NCBI GenBank assembly: GCA_023382975.1
Contig: JAHDXO010000040.1
Coordinates: 1-64,000 of the forward strand
DNA length: 64,000 nucleotides
Direction: 5' to 3'
DNA from: Pirellulaceae bacterium
GTDB lineage: Bacteria; Planctomycetota; Planctomycetia; Pirellulales; Pirellulaceae
The translations under genes were made by a program, and so were the position numbers. The notes beneath the pieces were generated by a model. The model did no database searches, was not told where the DNA came from, and worked only from the letters and a program-made list of their open reading frames with translations. How positions within the stretch are numbered: the first letter of the stretch is position 1; the number at the start of each line of letters is the position of its first letter. Positions 25,839-33,839 of this stretch are shown here, one piece after another.

Positions 25839-26831
25839 ATGACAGTTCGGCATCCGAATAGCATCGTCGACCTAATCGCTGCGGCCCATCGGCTGAATGT
25901 CGATGACAGCAGTACGCTGGGTCGCATTGCGGGCCTGCTGGGGCTCGACGTCGCCGAATTGCTTGTGGCGCACGAGGTGACCCCGTCGCGCGCCGCCGCA
26001 GGTGATTTCGTGCCCCCGGTTTTCGCGCCGGCGGCCAGCCAAGATCGCGACAAGAGCGACGCTCAACCCGACGAGGATCGCCCGCCGTTCGATCCGTTGG
26101 ACGATGCCTGGATCGAGCCGTTGCCCGGTGAACGGCCCAGCGTCGCCGATATTCACGCCAGTGTGGAACCCTTCCCTGCGGATGACAGCGGATTCAGTCC
26201 TGCACCTCCCCGCGTGCCTTCCCTCTTTCAGCCCCAGTGGACACGTGCCCTCTTGGAAGCCGCATTAGGGACCACGTCACCACGCGGTGATGTCGATGTC
26301 GAAGCGGTCGTCGAGATCCTGTCTCGACGCGGGGTCGTGTCGAGCCTTCCCCGTTTGCCCGTGACAGAGTTAAGTCGAGGCGTGCAACTCCTTTGCGACA
26401 CCGGCGACTCGATGCAGCCGTTTTTGCATGACGTGTGGTCAACGGTCCAGGCGATAGAGCGTCTCTTGGTGCCGGAGCTGATCGACATCCTCGTCTTCAA
26501 CGGAACTCCGCTGGCTGGCGTGGGAACCGTGGGCGACTGCCCGCTTGGCCAGTACAGGCTGCCTCGGCCGGGAACACCGGTCGTCGTGCTATCTGACTTC
26601 GGTGCCGGGTGGCGCCCCCCACTGAGCGCCTTCGGGCCGGTCGAGGACTGGCTCCGATTCGCCGAGACGCTGAAACGGGGCGGCTGTCCCCTGCTTGGAT
26701 TCTGCCCCTACGAGTCCGCTCGTATACCACGGAAACTCCGCGGCGTTTTGGTAATCATCCCCTGGGATCGTCACACGACCACGGCGCAGGTTCTCCGCAG
26801 CAAATCATCACGGTCGGGAGCAAACCGATGA
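25839..26831 (+). CDS. vWA-like protein with MIDAS motif, partner of MoxR
   Basis: A 330-aa protein. The N-terminal ~130 residues are Pro/Asp-rich and probably extended (FDPLDDAWIEPLPGERPS). From about residue 170 a vWA-like fold appears: LSRGVQLLCDTGDSMQPFLHDV contains the D-x-G-x-S MIDAS variant, followed by IDILVFNGTPLAGVG, TPVVVLSDFGAGW and a final strand VLVIIPWD. It therefore likely binds a divalent metal and a partner protein and couples to MoxR. The ATG at 25839 follows the MoxR stop by 2 bp; its stop overlaps the next ATG (ATGA). Resemblance to the SAV_2336-associated proteins of streptomycete systems is a judgement by eye. Confidence 0.7.
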   Translation: MTVRHPNSIVDLIAAAHRLNVDDSSTLGRIAGLLGLDVAELLVAHEVTPSRAAAGDFVPPVFAPAASQDRDKSDAQPDEDRPPFDPLDDAWIEPLPGERPSVADIHASVEPFPADDSGFSPAPPRVPSLFQPQWTRALLEAALGTTSPRGDVDVEAVVEILSRRGVVSSLPRLPVTELSRGVQLLCDTGDSMQPFLHDVWSTVQAIERLLVPELIDILVFNGTPLAGVGTVGDCPLGQYRLPRPGTPVVVLSDFGAGWRPPLSAFGPVEDWLRFAETLKRGGCPLLGFCPYESARIPRKLRGVLVIIPWDRHTTTAQVLRSKSSRSGANR

Positions 26832-29800
26832 ACGCATCAGGTCGGGTGGAATTGCTCGAACAACGCAATCCGGCGCTGATTCGCTTGGCCTGCATGGTTT
26901 CGCCGGCGGCTCGAGTTGACCCGGCCCTCCTACGGAGCGTGCGGCTCAGCCTGATGCCTGCGACGAGAGCGGGGATTGAAGGCGATCTGTGGTTCAGCCC
27001 CTTGGTTCAGGCTGCCAACCCCGGCGGTTTCCAGTTCTATCCCGACGTAGCGAATCTCTTGCGGACGCGACTTGCCGCCGATCCCGAAGTGTTCGAGCGA
27101 ACATCGCGTCTGATCGCCGATGTACATCAGCATCAACCGCCGCTTCTGCGGCTGGAGGAAGAGATTATCCGTTTGACGTTTCCCCGGCGGGAAGATCGTC
27201 TCGCCGAGATCGACAAACGGCTCCTGCCGCTGGTTGCGGCCCTCCAACAGCCCAACCGCAAGGGCATAGCCCGATGGGTGACCGGGGTGGCCACACGACT
27301 CCCGACGAGAGTGCAGACCCCGACACTAGCACGGCTGCAACTGCTGGCCAAGGCGCAGATCCTGGGAGTGGATTTCGTTCACGGTGAGGGCCAGCAACTG
27401 ACGGAAGACGAGTTCCGGGACGTGCTGACCGTGGTCGGTCAGGTCAACGTCGGAGTGCGCCTTCGCGAAGATCGGCTCGAACTTTTCGAGCCTCCGGTCG
27501 AAGGTTCGCAAATCATCTCAGTCCCCGCTGCCAGAAGTCGTTCAGTCGAATTGGCGTGGCGAGACGACTCGCGACAGGAACTCGTGTGGCCACCGAATGA
27601 AGCGGTATCAGTGCCGGTCGGTCCTTTGCCGGCCACGATCCGGACCTTGTCAGGTGGGGGTTCTCTGATCCGCTCACGACGTTCGGCGACCGAGCAGTGG
27701 AACGAGCGTGTTCGGAGCTACTTCGTGATGATCACAGACGAATCGGGAGAGCACACCGTACCGGGCTTCCTAGCGGACGAACACCACGTCGTGACCGCCG
27801 ATGGGTTTCGACTCGACGCCGAGAGGGACGAAACCAGTTCCCTGGGCTTCCTGGTCAAGTTCCCGTTGCTCGATCATCTTGAGGCGATTCCAGCAAGGGT
27901 TGTTCCCGATGATGCAGAGACCCGGCATTCAGGCAGTGAACGACATAAGGCTGGCGGGATCGTCTTCCTGAGACTTCAGAGGCCCATTCCCGTCGGCGCG
28001 TCACGGGCACGAGGCGCAAGAAATGAAGTTCGCGACGGGGATGGTGTCGTTGGAGTTGGCGTTATTCCTGAAGTAGCTGAAGCACGCTGGGAATGGTTCC
28101 GAGTTCGTGGAGCGGCTTCTAAAGGGAGCGTCGAGATTCATCCAGCGGCCAACCTCCGCACAGAACTGCTGATTTCTTGGTCTGGCTCGCCGCTACTGGA
28201 CGTCCACACCGGGAAACTGCTGGGAATCTGCCGTCGTGAGCCGAAAGACCTCGGTGCGGCTCTCCAGCTTGTTCCCGTTAGCGTCGTGAAGCGAGGTCTT
28301 GCCGCCATCACGTCCAAGGGACGGCAGAGCGCACCCAGGACTCGGCTCGGAGGCCGCGGCTACCTGCTCCAGGCTCTGATTGCTCTCTGCGATCTGCTGG
28401 ACGATCACAACCTCTGGACGAGCGTGGCTCTGGAACCGAATATTGCTTCGGACAAGGTGGATCTTCTGTGGCGATACCGCGACGGAATCCGCGCGGTCCA
28501 AGTCAAATCCTCCCAGAATTCTATACGCAGTGCCGATATCGAACGCTGGGCCGCAGAACTTCAAAGCTGGCGGTCGGCGGACCGCTACACACTCGTCTTG
28601 GTGGGCCCGTACGAATCGGCAGCCGCCGCCAAAATCCGCCGCGTAGGCCAGGTCGACGTCCCGGCGGCGGTCAATTTGGACCTGCAGGCATTCCTGGAAC
28701 AGGCCGCCCATCGCCTGGATTCGTTCCTGGCCAAGCACGGGCTGCGGCGCGGTGACGCAGGTTACCGCGAGATGCTGGCCGCAGCGATCGCCGAACGCTT
28801 GGCCCGCTTCTCGACGCAGGGCCGCGTCTTGGAGCGAGCCAGCTTGGTCGAACTGCTGAAAGCCTGGATCGAAGAAACCGACCAGGCAGGCCGCCCGGGA
28901 ACGGCAGGCAGCCGAACCTTGACCCTGCTGCGTGTGTTGGTCTCGGCACCGGAAGAGGTGGCCGAGCAGCGTAAGGTGTTGGAGGACGTGATCGCGTCGC
29001 TCAACCGAATCGAGTGTCAGGGACTCGGCGTGCGCCTCGAACTGGTGCCCTGGAGCAAGAATTCGGCGCCGCAGATCGGCCCCCAGGAGCCACCGCCGGG
29101 GGAAGCGAGTTTCCCGCCGTGCGATGCCTTCGTGGGCATCTTGGCCACGCGGTTCGACCCCCCTGCTGTGGGTCGCGGGCGACGATCTCGACCCGCCAGC
29201 GCTACGGAAAGAGACTTCCAGGCTGCGCTGCGAGCCGGCCGACAAGCCGGCCCGCCCTGGATCCGGTTCTATTTCGATGAGCAGCCCAAACTCAGCGGCG
29301 ATCCCGAACAGGCCGAGCAGTTCGTGCAGGTGTGCAAGTTCCGCCGCTCGCTGGACGAACCGTTGGTCGCCGCCTATTCGGGCGTGCGCGGCAGCAACGA
29401 CAGCTTCTACGACCAAGTCTTCGAGCACTTGCGGACGTTGGTCCAGCGTTTGGCGCCAGTGCGCGCCGAGACGGACCGGCCGGCCGCCGTGGCGGATCCG
29501 GTCAAGTACCTGCAGGACCTCCGCGACAAGACCGAGTACATCGACATCCGCGGCCTGCACGTGGGGAAGGGGCGGGCGCACCGGTTGAATATCGAGGACC
29601 TGTACATCTCACTCACGACCACGGACACCGCGCCGCGGGACAGCGACGACGAGCCGCAGGGCCGGGGTGGCGGGCGCAAGTGGCGGAAAGCGGAGGCCGG
29701 GCGCCGCGGACTGGATTCGGTCCAGCGGCGCACGGTCCCGCTGCACCAGATCCTCAGTCACGACCGGTTGGTCGTGGTCGGCGATCCCGGCTCTGGCAAG

Positions 29801-31954
29801 ACCACCTTTCTCCGCCGCATTGCTCATACCCTGTGCCAGACGGAGTTGGGGGACATCGCTTCCGCGGCCCAGGATCGCTTGGGCGTCAACGATCGCACCT
29901 TTCCTATTTTCCTCCGGGTAAGCGAGTGGGCGGCGCACCTGGTTCGCCACGGCGATGAGACTTCTGCGCCGGCTGGCGAGCATGCCCCCGCTTGGTTGCC
30001 GCATTGCCTAGCCGCCAGTCACACCGATCGCGCCGGCCTGAGTGCCGCTTTTTTCCAGCAGCGGCTGGAGGAGGGCCGATGCACCGTGCTGTTAGACGGG
30101 ATGGACGAAGCGCCCGACCGGCTGCTCCGCGAACGCCTGGCGCGGCTGATTGAGAACGCCGCTGCCGCCTACCGCGGCTGCAGCTTCGTCGTCACTTGCC
30201 GCCCCGCCGCGTACGTCGCCGAGACGGTGCTGCCCAGTTTCGTGCATGCCCGCATCGATCCGCTATCGGACGAAGCGCTTGAAACCTTTCTCCGACGCTG
30301 GTGTGAAGAAGTCTACGGCGAGAGCCGCCAAGCAGCGCAGGACCATTTCCAGGAACTTCGGGCCGCCGTGCGGACTCGGCCCGAGATTCGCCGCATGGCC
30401 CGCAATCCCGTGATGCTCACCGCGCTGGCCGTCGTTCACTGGAACGAACGCCGCTTGCCGGAACAGCGGGCCGATCTGTACCAGTCCATCATCACTTGGC
30501 TGTCCCGCGCCCGAGAGCAGCGGAAAGGACGCAAGTCGGCCGAACGTACCGTGCTCTTGCTGCAGGAGTTGGCCCTGGCGATGCAGGACGACCCCAGCGG
30601 ACGGCAGATTCAGGTCTCCAAACGCTGGGCCGCGGACAAGCTCGCCCGGGAACTGGGGGACGGCCGCGACATTCGCCAAACGGTGCAACAGGCCGAGCAG
30701 TTCCTGGACCAGGAGGAACTCGACAGCGGCATTATCGTCACGCGCGGCAGCTACGTAACCTTTTGGCACCTGACGTTCCAGGAATTCCTTGCCTCGCGCG
30801 CAATCGCCGCCAGATTGGAAACCGAACAGCAGCAGATCCTTTTCGCCGATCCTGCCAAGCTGTATCGGCCGGACTGGCGAGAAGTAGTCTTGCTGCTGGC
30901 CGGGACCCTGCACCAACAGGGCAACGACAAGGTTGGCGGGTTCCTCGGACGGCTGTTGGACAGCTTGGGACCGGCGCCCGATTTGGCGGCCCTGGCCCGC
31001 TGCGCCGGATTGGTGGGCGGAATCCTCCGCGACCTGGCGCCGCTGAGCTACCAGTTCGCCGATCCCCGCTACCCGGCTCTGCTGGATGCCGTGACGGCGA
31101 TTTTCGATCCCGCCCGTAACTCGTCAGTGCCTATCGAGAACCGCATGGCCGCCGCCGATGCCCTGGGGCAAGCGGGCGACCCGCGGCTGGATTGGCGCCG
31201 GAGTGACTACTGGGCTACGATTCCCGCCGGCAAATTCCTTATGGGAGCTCAGCGCAAAGACTCGAAGCAGCCGAATTACGACGAGGAAGCGTTTGATGAC
31301 GGTGAGTGGCGCGAGACGCCACACGAGGTCTCACTCGACGCCTATCGCATCGCCCGTTACCCCGTAACAGTGGGGCAGTACCGGGAATTCATTCAGGACG
31401 ACGGCTACCAGGATGCGCGCTGGTGGACGGCGGGCGGATTCGGCCAGTTCACCGAACCGCAGGATTGGGAACAGCAACAGGAGTTTCCGTCCCGGCCAGT
31501 GGTGGGCGTCAGCTGGTCCGAGGCGGCGGCCTTCTGCCAGTGGGTGGGCTGTCGGCTGCCGACCGAAGCCGAGTGGGAACATGCGGCACGGGGCACGACA
31601 GGCCGAAAGTTTCCCTGGGGCGATGAACCGGCCGATGAGCAGCGAATGAACTTCGCCGGCAAGGTCGGCCATCCCACGCCGGTCGGCATCTACCCACTGG
31701 GGAACACGCTGCACGGTATCAGCGACCTAGCGGGCAACGTGTGTGAGTGGTGCGCAGACTGGTTCGAGGAGTATCATGAGGGATCGGTGGCGAATCCACG
31801 CGGACCGGACAGCGGCACGCACCGGGTGATACGCGGCGGCTGCTGGGACTTCGATGCGAGTCGCTGCCGGGCGGCGTTCCGCCTCTGGGTCGAGCCGGGG
31901 AGCCGCGTCTTCATCGTGGGCTTTCGCGTGGCCGCCGGTCCGTCCAGCAGATAG
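26828..31954 (+). CDS. Giant modular NACHT ATPase: SAV_2336-like / trypsin-like / PD-(D/E)XK / DUF4062 / NACHT / FGE-sulfatase
   Basis: 1708 aa, apparent sensor-effector core of the operon. By position: 1-260, SAV_2336/VMAP-like region (WFSPLVQAAN, FQFYPDVANLLR); 280-495, trypsin-like fold with SWSGSPLLD (Ser452) but with VVTADGF where the catalytic His should be and GGIVFLRL where the Asp should be, so probably inactive; 510-625, restriction-like fold with KVDLLW and VQVKSS (D...QxK, as in Mrr-type domains); 695-875, DUF4062/TIR-like (LRVLVSAPEEVAEQRK, CDAFVGILATRF); 970-1250, NACHT with Walker A VVVGDPGSGKTT (982), Walker B CTVLLDGMDEAPD (1085), sensor FVVTCRPAAY; helical linker; 1455-1705, FGE-sulfatase domain (IPAGKFLMG, GVSWSEAAAFCQW, RLPTEAEWEHAARG, LAGNVCEW, RGGCWD). 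Codon style changes near 28.68 kb, suggesting a fusion of two genes. Confidence 0.85.
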   Translation: MNASGRVELLEQRNPALIRLACMVSPAARVDPALLRSVRLSLMPATRAGIEGDLWFSPLVQAANPGGFQFYPDVANLLRTRLAADPEVFERTSRLIADVHQHQPPLLRLEEEIIRLTFPRREDRLAEIDKRLLPLVAALQQPNRKGIARWVTGVATRLPTRVQTPTLARLQLLAKAQILGVDFVHGEGQQLTEDEFRDVLTVVGQVNVGVRLREDRLELFEPPVEGSQIISVPAARSRSVELAWRDDSRQELVWPPNEAVSVPVGPLPATIRTLSGGGSLIRSRRSATEQWNERVRSYFVMITDESGEHTVPGFLADEHHVVTADGFRLDAERDETSSLGFLVKFPLLDHLEAIPARVVPDDAETRHSGSERHKAGGIVFLRLQRPIPVGASRARGARNEVRDGDGVVGVGVIPEVAEARWEWFRVRGAASKGSVEIHPAANLRTELLISWSGSPLLDVHTGKLLGICRREPKDLGAALQLVPVSVVKRGLAAITSKGRQSAPRTRLGGRGYLLQALIALCDLLDDHNLWTSVALEPNIASDKVDLLWRYRDGIRAVQVKSSQNSIRSADIERWAAELQSWRSADRYTLVLVGPYESAAAAKIRRVGQVDVPAAVNLDLQAFLEQAAHRLDSFLAKHGLRRGDAGYREMLAAAIAERLARFSTQGRVLERASLVELLKAWIEETDQAGRPGTAGSRTLTLLRVLVSAPEEVAEQRKVLEDVIASLNRIECQGLGVRLELVPWSKNSAPQIGPQEPPPGEASFPPCDAFVGILATRFDPPAVGRGRRSRPASATERDFQAALRAGRQAGPPWIRFYFDEQPKLSGDPEQAEQFVQVCKFRRSLDEPLVAAYSGVRGSNDSFYDQVFEHLRTLVQRLAPVRAETDRPAAVADPVKYLQDLRDKTEYIDIRGLHVGKGRAHRLNIEDLYISLTTTDTAPRDSDDEPQGRGGGRKWRKAEAGRRGLDSVQRRTVPLHQILSHDRLVVVGDPGSGKTTFLRRIAHTLCQTELGDIASAAQDRLGVNDRTFPIFLRVSEWAAHLVRHGDETSAPAGEHAPAWLPHCLAASHTDRAGLSAAFFQQRLEEGRCTVLLDGMDEAPDRLLRERLARLIENAAAAYRGCSFVVTCRPAAYVAETVLPSFVHARIDPLSDEALETFLRRWCEEVYGESRQAAQDHFQELRAAVRTRPEIRRMARNPVMLTALAVVHWNERRLPEQRADLYQSIITWLSRAREQRKGRKSAERTVLLLQELALAMQDDPSGRQIQVSKRWAADKLARELGDGRDIRQTVQQAEQFLDQEELDSGIIVTRGSYVTFWHLTFQEFLASRAIAARLETEQQQILFADPAKLYRPDWREVVLLLAGTLHQQGNDKVGGFLGRLLDSLGPAPDLAALARCAGLVGGILRDLAPLSYQFADPRYPALLDAVTAIFDPARNSSVPIENRMAAADALGQAGDPRLDWRRSDYWATIPAGKFLMGAQRKDSKQPNYDEEAFDDGEWRETPHEVSLDAYRIARYPVTVGQYREFIQDDGYQDARWWTAGGFGQFTEPQDWEQQQEFPSRPVVGVSWSEAAAFCQWVGCRLPTEAEWEHAARGTTGRKFPWGDEPADEQRMNFAGKVGHPTPVGIYPLGNTLHGISDLAGNVCEWCADWFEEYHEGSVANPRGPDSGTHRVIRGGCWDFDASRCRAAFRLWVEPGSRVFIVGFRVAAGPSSR
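31838..31933 (+). other. Candidate DGR variable region at the end of the FGE domain
   Basis: The last ~30 codons after RVIRGG have the layout of known diversified C-type-lectin/FGE ends: W-xxx-x-x-x-C-R-x-x-x-R-xxxx-P-xx-R-xxxx-G-F-R. Positions that are usually Asn (AAC) in retroelement templates are here D, F, D, F, L, W, V, E, S, V, F, I, and most of these codons are of the form NNC (GAC, TTC, TTC, CTC, GTC, AGC, GTC, TTC, ATC). No reverse transcriptase or template repeat is in the window. Confidence 0.4.
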
Positions 31955-31977
31955 CCCATTCATGTCAGGCGCCATCT

Positions 31978-33711
31978 TCACGTTACCCAATGCTGGTCCG
32001 GGTTCTCGCCGCGCGACTCGATGACTGCCAGGAGTGAGCGTGCCGTTGACTTCTCGATTCGCTGCGCCGGGCCGTTGGCGTTGAGAAACCTCATTAGGAA
32101 CGACTGCCAACCCAGGGGCCCGAGATCGTAGTCGTCGGGATCGAGCACGCGGCCGAAGTTCTCGATTAGCCAGAGGCAGAAATAAAGGCCCATCGAGCGG
32201 AAGCCGGCTGGTTGCCAAGGCATCGGCACGCAGAGCAGGTCGTCGGCTCCAGCCTTCGCCGCTCGTCGGCGGTGGGCGGGGACGACACCGATTTCCCGAA
32301 CTCGGTCCGGCCAAGTGGAATTCGTCACCGTGAATTCGTGCCGATTCGGATTCTTCGACAGAGACCACCAGGGCAGCCAACGGGCCGTCGCGTTGGGTTC
32401 CTCGCCGAGGAGTCTTACCTCTCCGTCAATCCAACGCCGGCGATGCTTCTGGATTTGGTCCTTCAGCGCCCTGACGCTTCGGCGATAGGCTTTGACTTCA
32501 ACCAACCCCAGTACTTCGACGTCGGCGGTCGTGCCTTGAAGCTGCACGTTGGCCAGAACGGCATCCGGGCCTTGTTGCCAGCCTCGGTCCGTGCGGATTC
32601 GAATGGATGAGCCTGGGATGCAAGTGGCCGTCGGTGGAAGATGTGAACGCAGGGTGCGAATGACCAACGGCAAACCAATCAGTTCGCCCAGATGGCCCAT
32701 GAAGTGGACCCCAGAGTAGAAACGCAGGAAGCGCAGCAACGTGACGATGTCGTCCTCCGTCAGAGAGTCGGGTTCGCGGCAGGAGCGAACCAGCAACTCC
32801 CCCTTGGGATGGCCTTGGGCGCTGGCGACGCACGACGCCATCCGGTCGTACAACTGCCGGTCGAGCCAGTCGAGATGGCGGGAATCGTCCACCGGACCGG
32901 ACCACATCGAACCGCTCACGGGAAAGTACAGTTCCGCCGCCGACTGCCGGATGAACTGGCCGGCTTGGATGCTGCCACAGTAGTCGGCGTAAGTCAAAAC
33001 GCGATTCGAGTCTGGATTATCGTATTGCCAGCACGCGGCGCAGGCGTTCTGCAACCGGCGGTATTCCTCGCCCGGCGGCCAACACTTGGCCTCGTGAACG
33101 CGGGACAGCCAGAAACGCAGGAAGCGATAGCCGGCGGGCGGCTTCCATGCCTGTTCCACCAACCTAACAAGCGAACTCAGTTCGGCGAGAAACCGCGTCC
33201 AGACGGGTTCCAGCTCCGCGGACAGCGTGAGCGCCGTCTTGTACGGCAGCGTGAACAGCGCGAGAAACACCGGCGAGAAGACCCATTGCTTCAGAAAATC
33301 CTGGTAGGTGTTCCAGATCGCCTTCGCCTGAGCGTCCGACAACGCCGACGCTGGAAGCGCGGCTGTGGCATAGGTCTGCAGCACTGGATCAGCAGCGACG
33401 CCACAAGCCGCTTGAAAGACGAGGCGGTTGTGGTTGCTCAGGCCGAGATGAAGCGCCATCGAACGCATCGGATCCGACATCAATCTACGGATTAGACTGT
33501 CATCAAAGTCCACAAATGTCGCCAAAAACTGCGGATGCCCGGCTTCCTTTAGCATCTGCGCAGCGTCCAGACGCAGCAGGTCGAAAGCGATTCGATGGAG
33601 CCACCGCCAGTCTTCCTCTGGAAGTCCACAACGTTCCCGCCTCCACGGCAGGAAGGCGAACGCGCAAGAGTTGATATCCTGGATTCCTCTAAGGATAAGT
33701 TGCTGGGTCAT
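31978..33711 (-). CDS. Uncharacterised island protein with a PD-(D/E)XK nuclease-like motif
   Basis: A 577-aa protein from the ATG at 33711 (a TTG five codons upstream is possible). The N-terminal 350 residues are helical and unknown. Around residue 385-425 the sequence GPDAVLANVQL...EVLGLVEVKAYRRS gives a D followed by E-x-K on adjacent strands, the catalytic signature of PD-(D/E)XK nucleases, and the next stretch KDQIQKHRRRWIDGEVRLLGEEP fits the following helix and strand. A C-terminal region with PMPWQPAGFRSMGLYFCLWL is not recognised. It is convergent with the NACHT gene (23 bp apart) and followed upstream by the RloC-like ATPase on the same strand, so it may form a small defence unit of its own. 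Confidence 0.6.
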   Translation of the reverse strand: MTQQLILRGIQDINSCAFAFLPWRRERCGLPEEDWRWLHRIAFDLLRLDAAQMLKEAGHPQFLATFVDFDDSLIRRLMSDPMRSMALHLGLSNHNRLVFQAACGVAADPVLQTYATAALPASALSDAQAKAIWNTYQDFLKQWVFSPVFLALFTLPYKTALTLSAELEPVWTRFLAELSSLVRLVEQAWKPPAGYRFLRFWLSRVHEAKCWPPGEEYRRLQNACAACWQYDNPDSNRVLTYADYCGSIQAGQFIRQSAAELYFPVSGSMWSGPVDDSRHLDWLDRQLYDRMASCVASAQGHPKGELLVRSCREPDSLTEDDIVTLLRFLRFYSGVHFMGHLGELIGLPLVIRTLRSHLPPTATCIPGSSIRIRTDRGWQQGPDAVLANVQLQGTTADVEVLGLVEVKAYRRSVRALKDQIQKHRRRWIDGEVRLLGEEPNATARWLPWWSLSKNPNRHEFTVTNSTWPDRVREIGVVPAHRRRAAKAGADDLLCVPMPWQPAGFRSMGLYFCLWLIENFGRVLDPDDYDLGPLGWQSFLMRFLNANGPAQRIEKSTARSLLAVIESRGENPDQHWVT

Positions 33712-33839
33712 GCTTGTCCCGTGCAAATCGGCAACGAGGCAGGGGGCACCTGTCGTGGAACCTTATTGATGCAGAATTCCGATCCTGCTGGTCTATCACG
33801 CAACTGCTTGGGCAATGGCCAGAGGGATGCGTCCGCAAG

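Noticed and set aside
31600..31954. The FGE domain as an active formylglycine-generating enzyme
   Set aside because: The cysteines in RGGCW and SRCRA do not sit in the spacing of the catalytic pair, and FGE-sulfatase domains fused to NACHT proteins usually serve in recognition.
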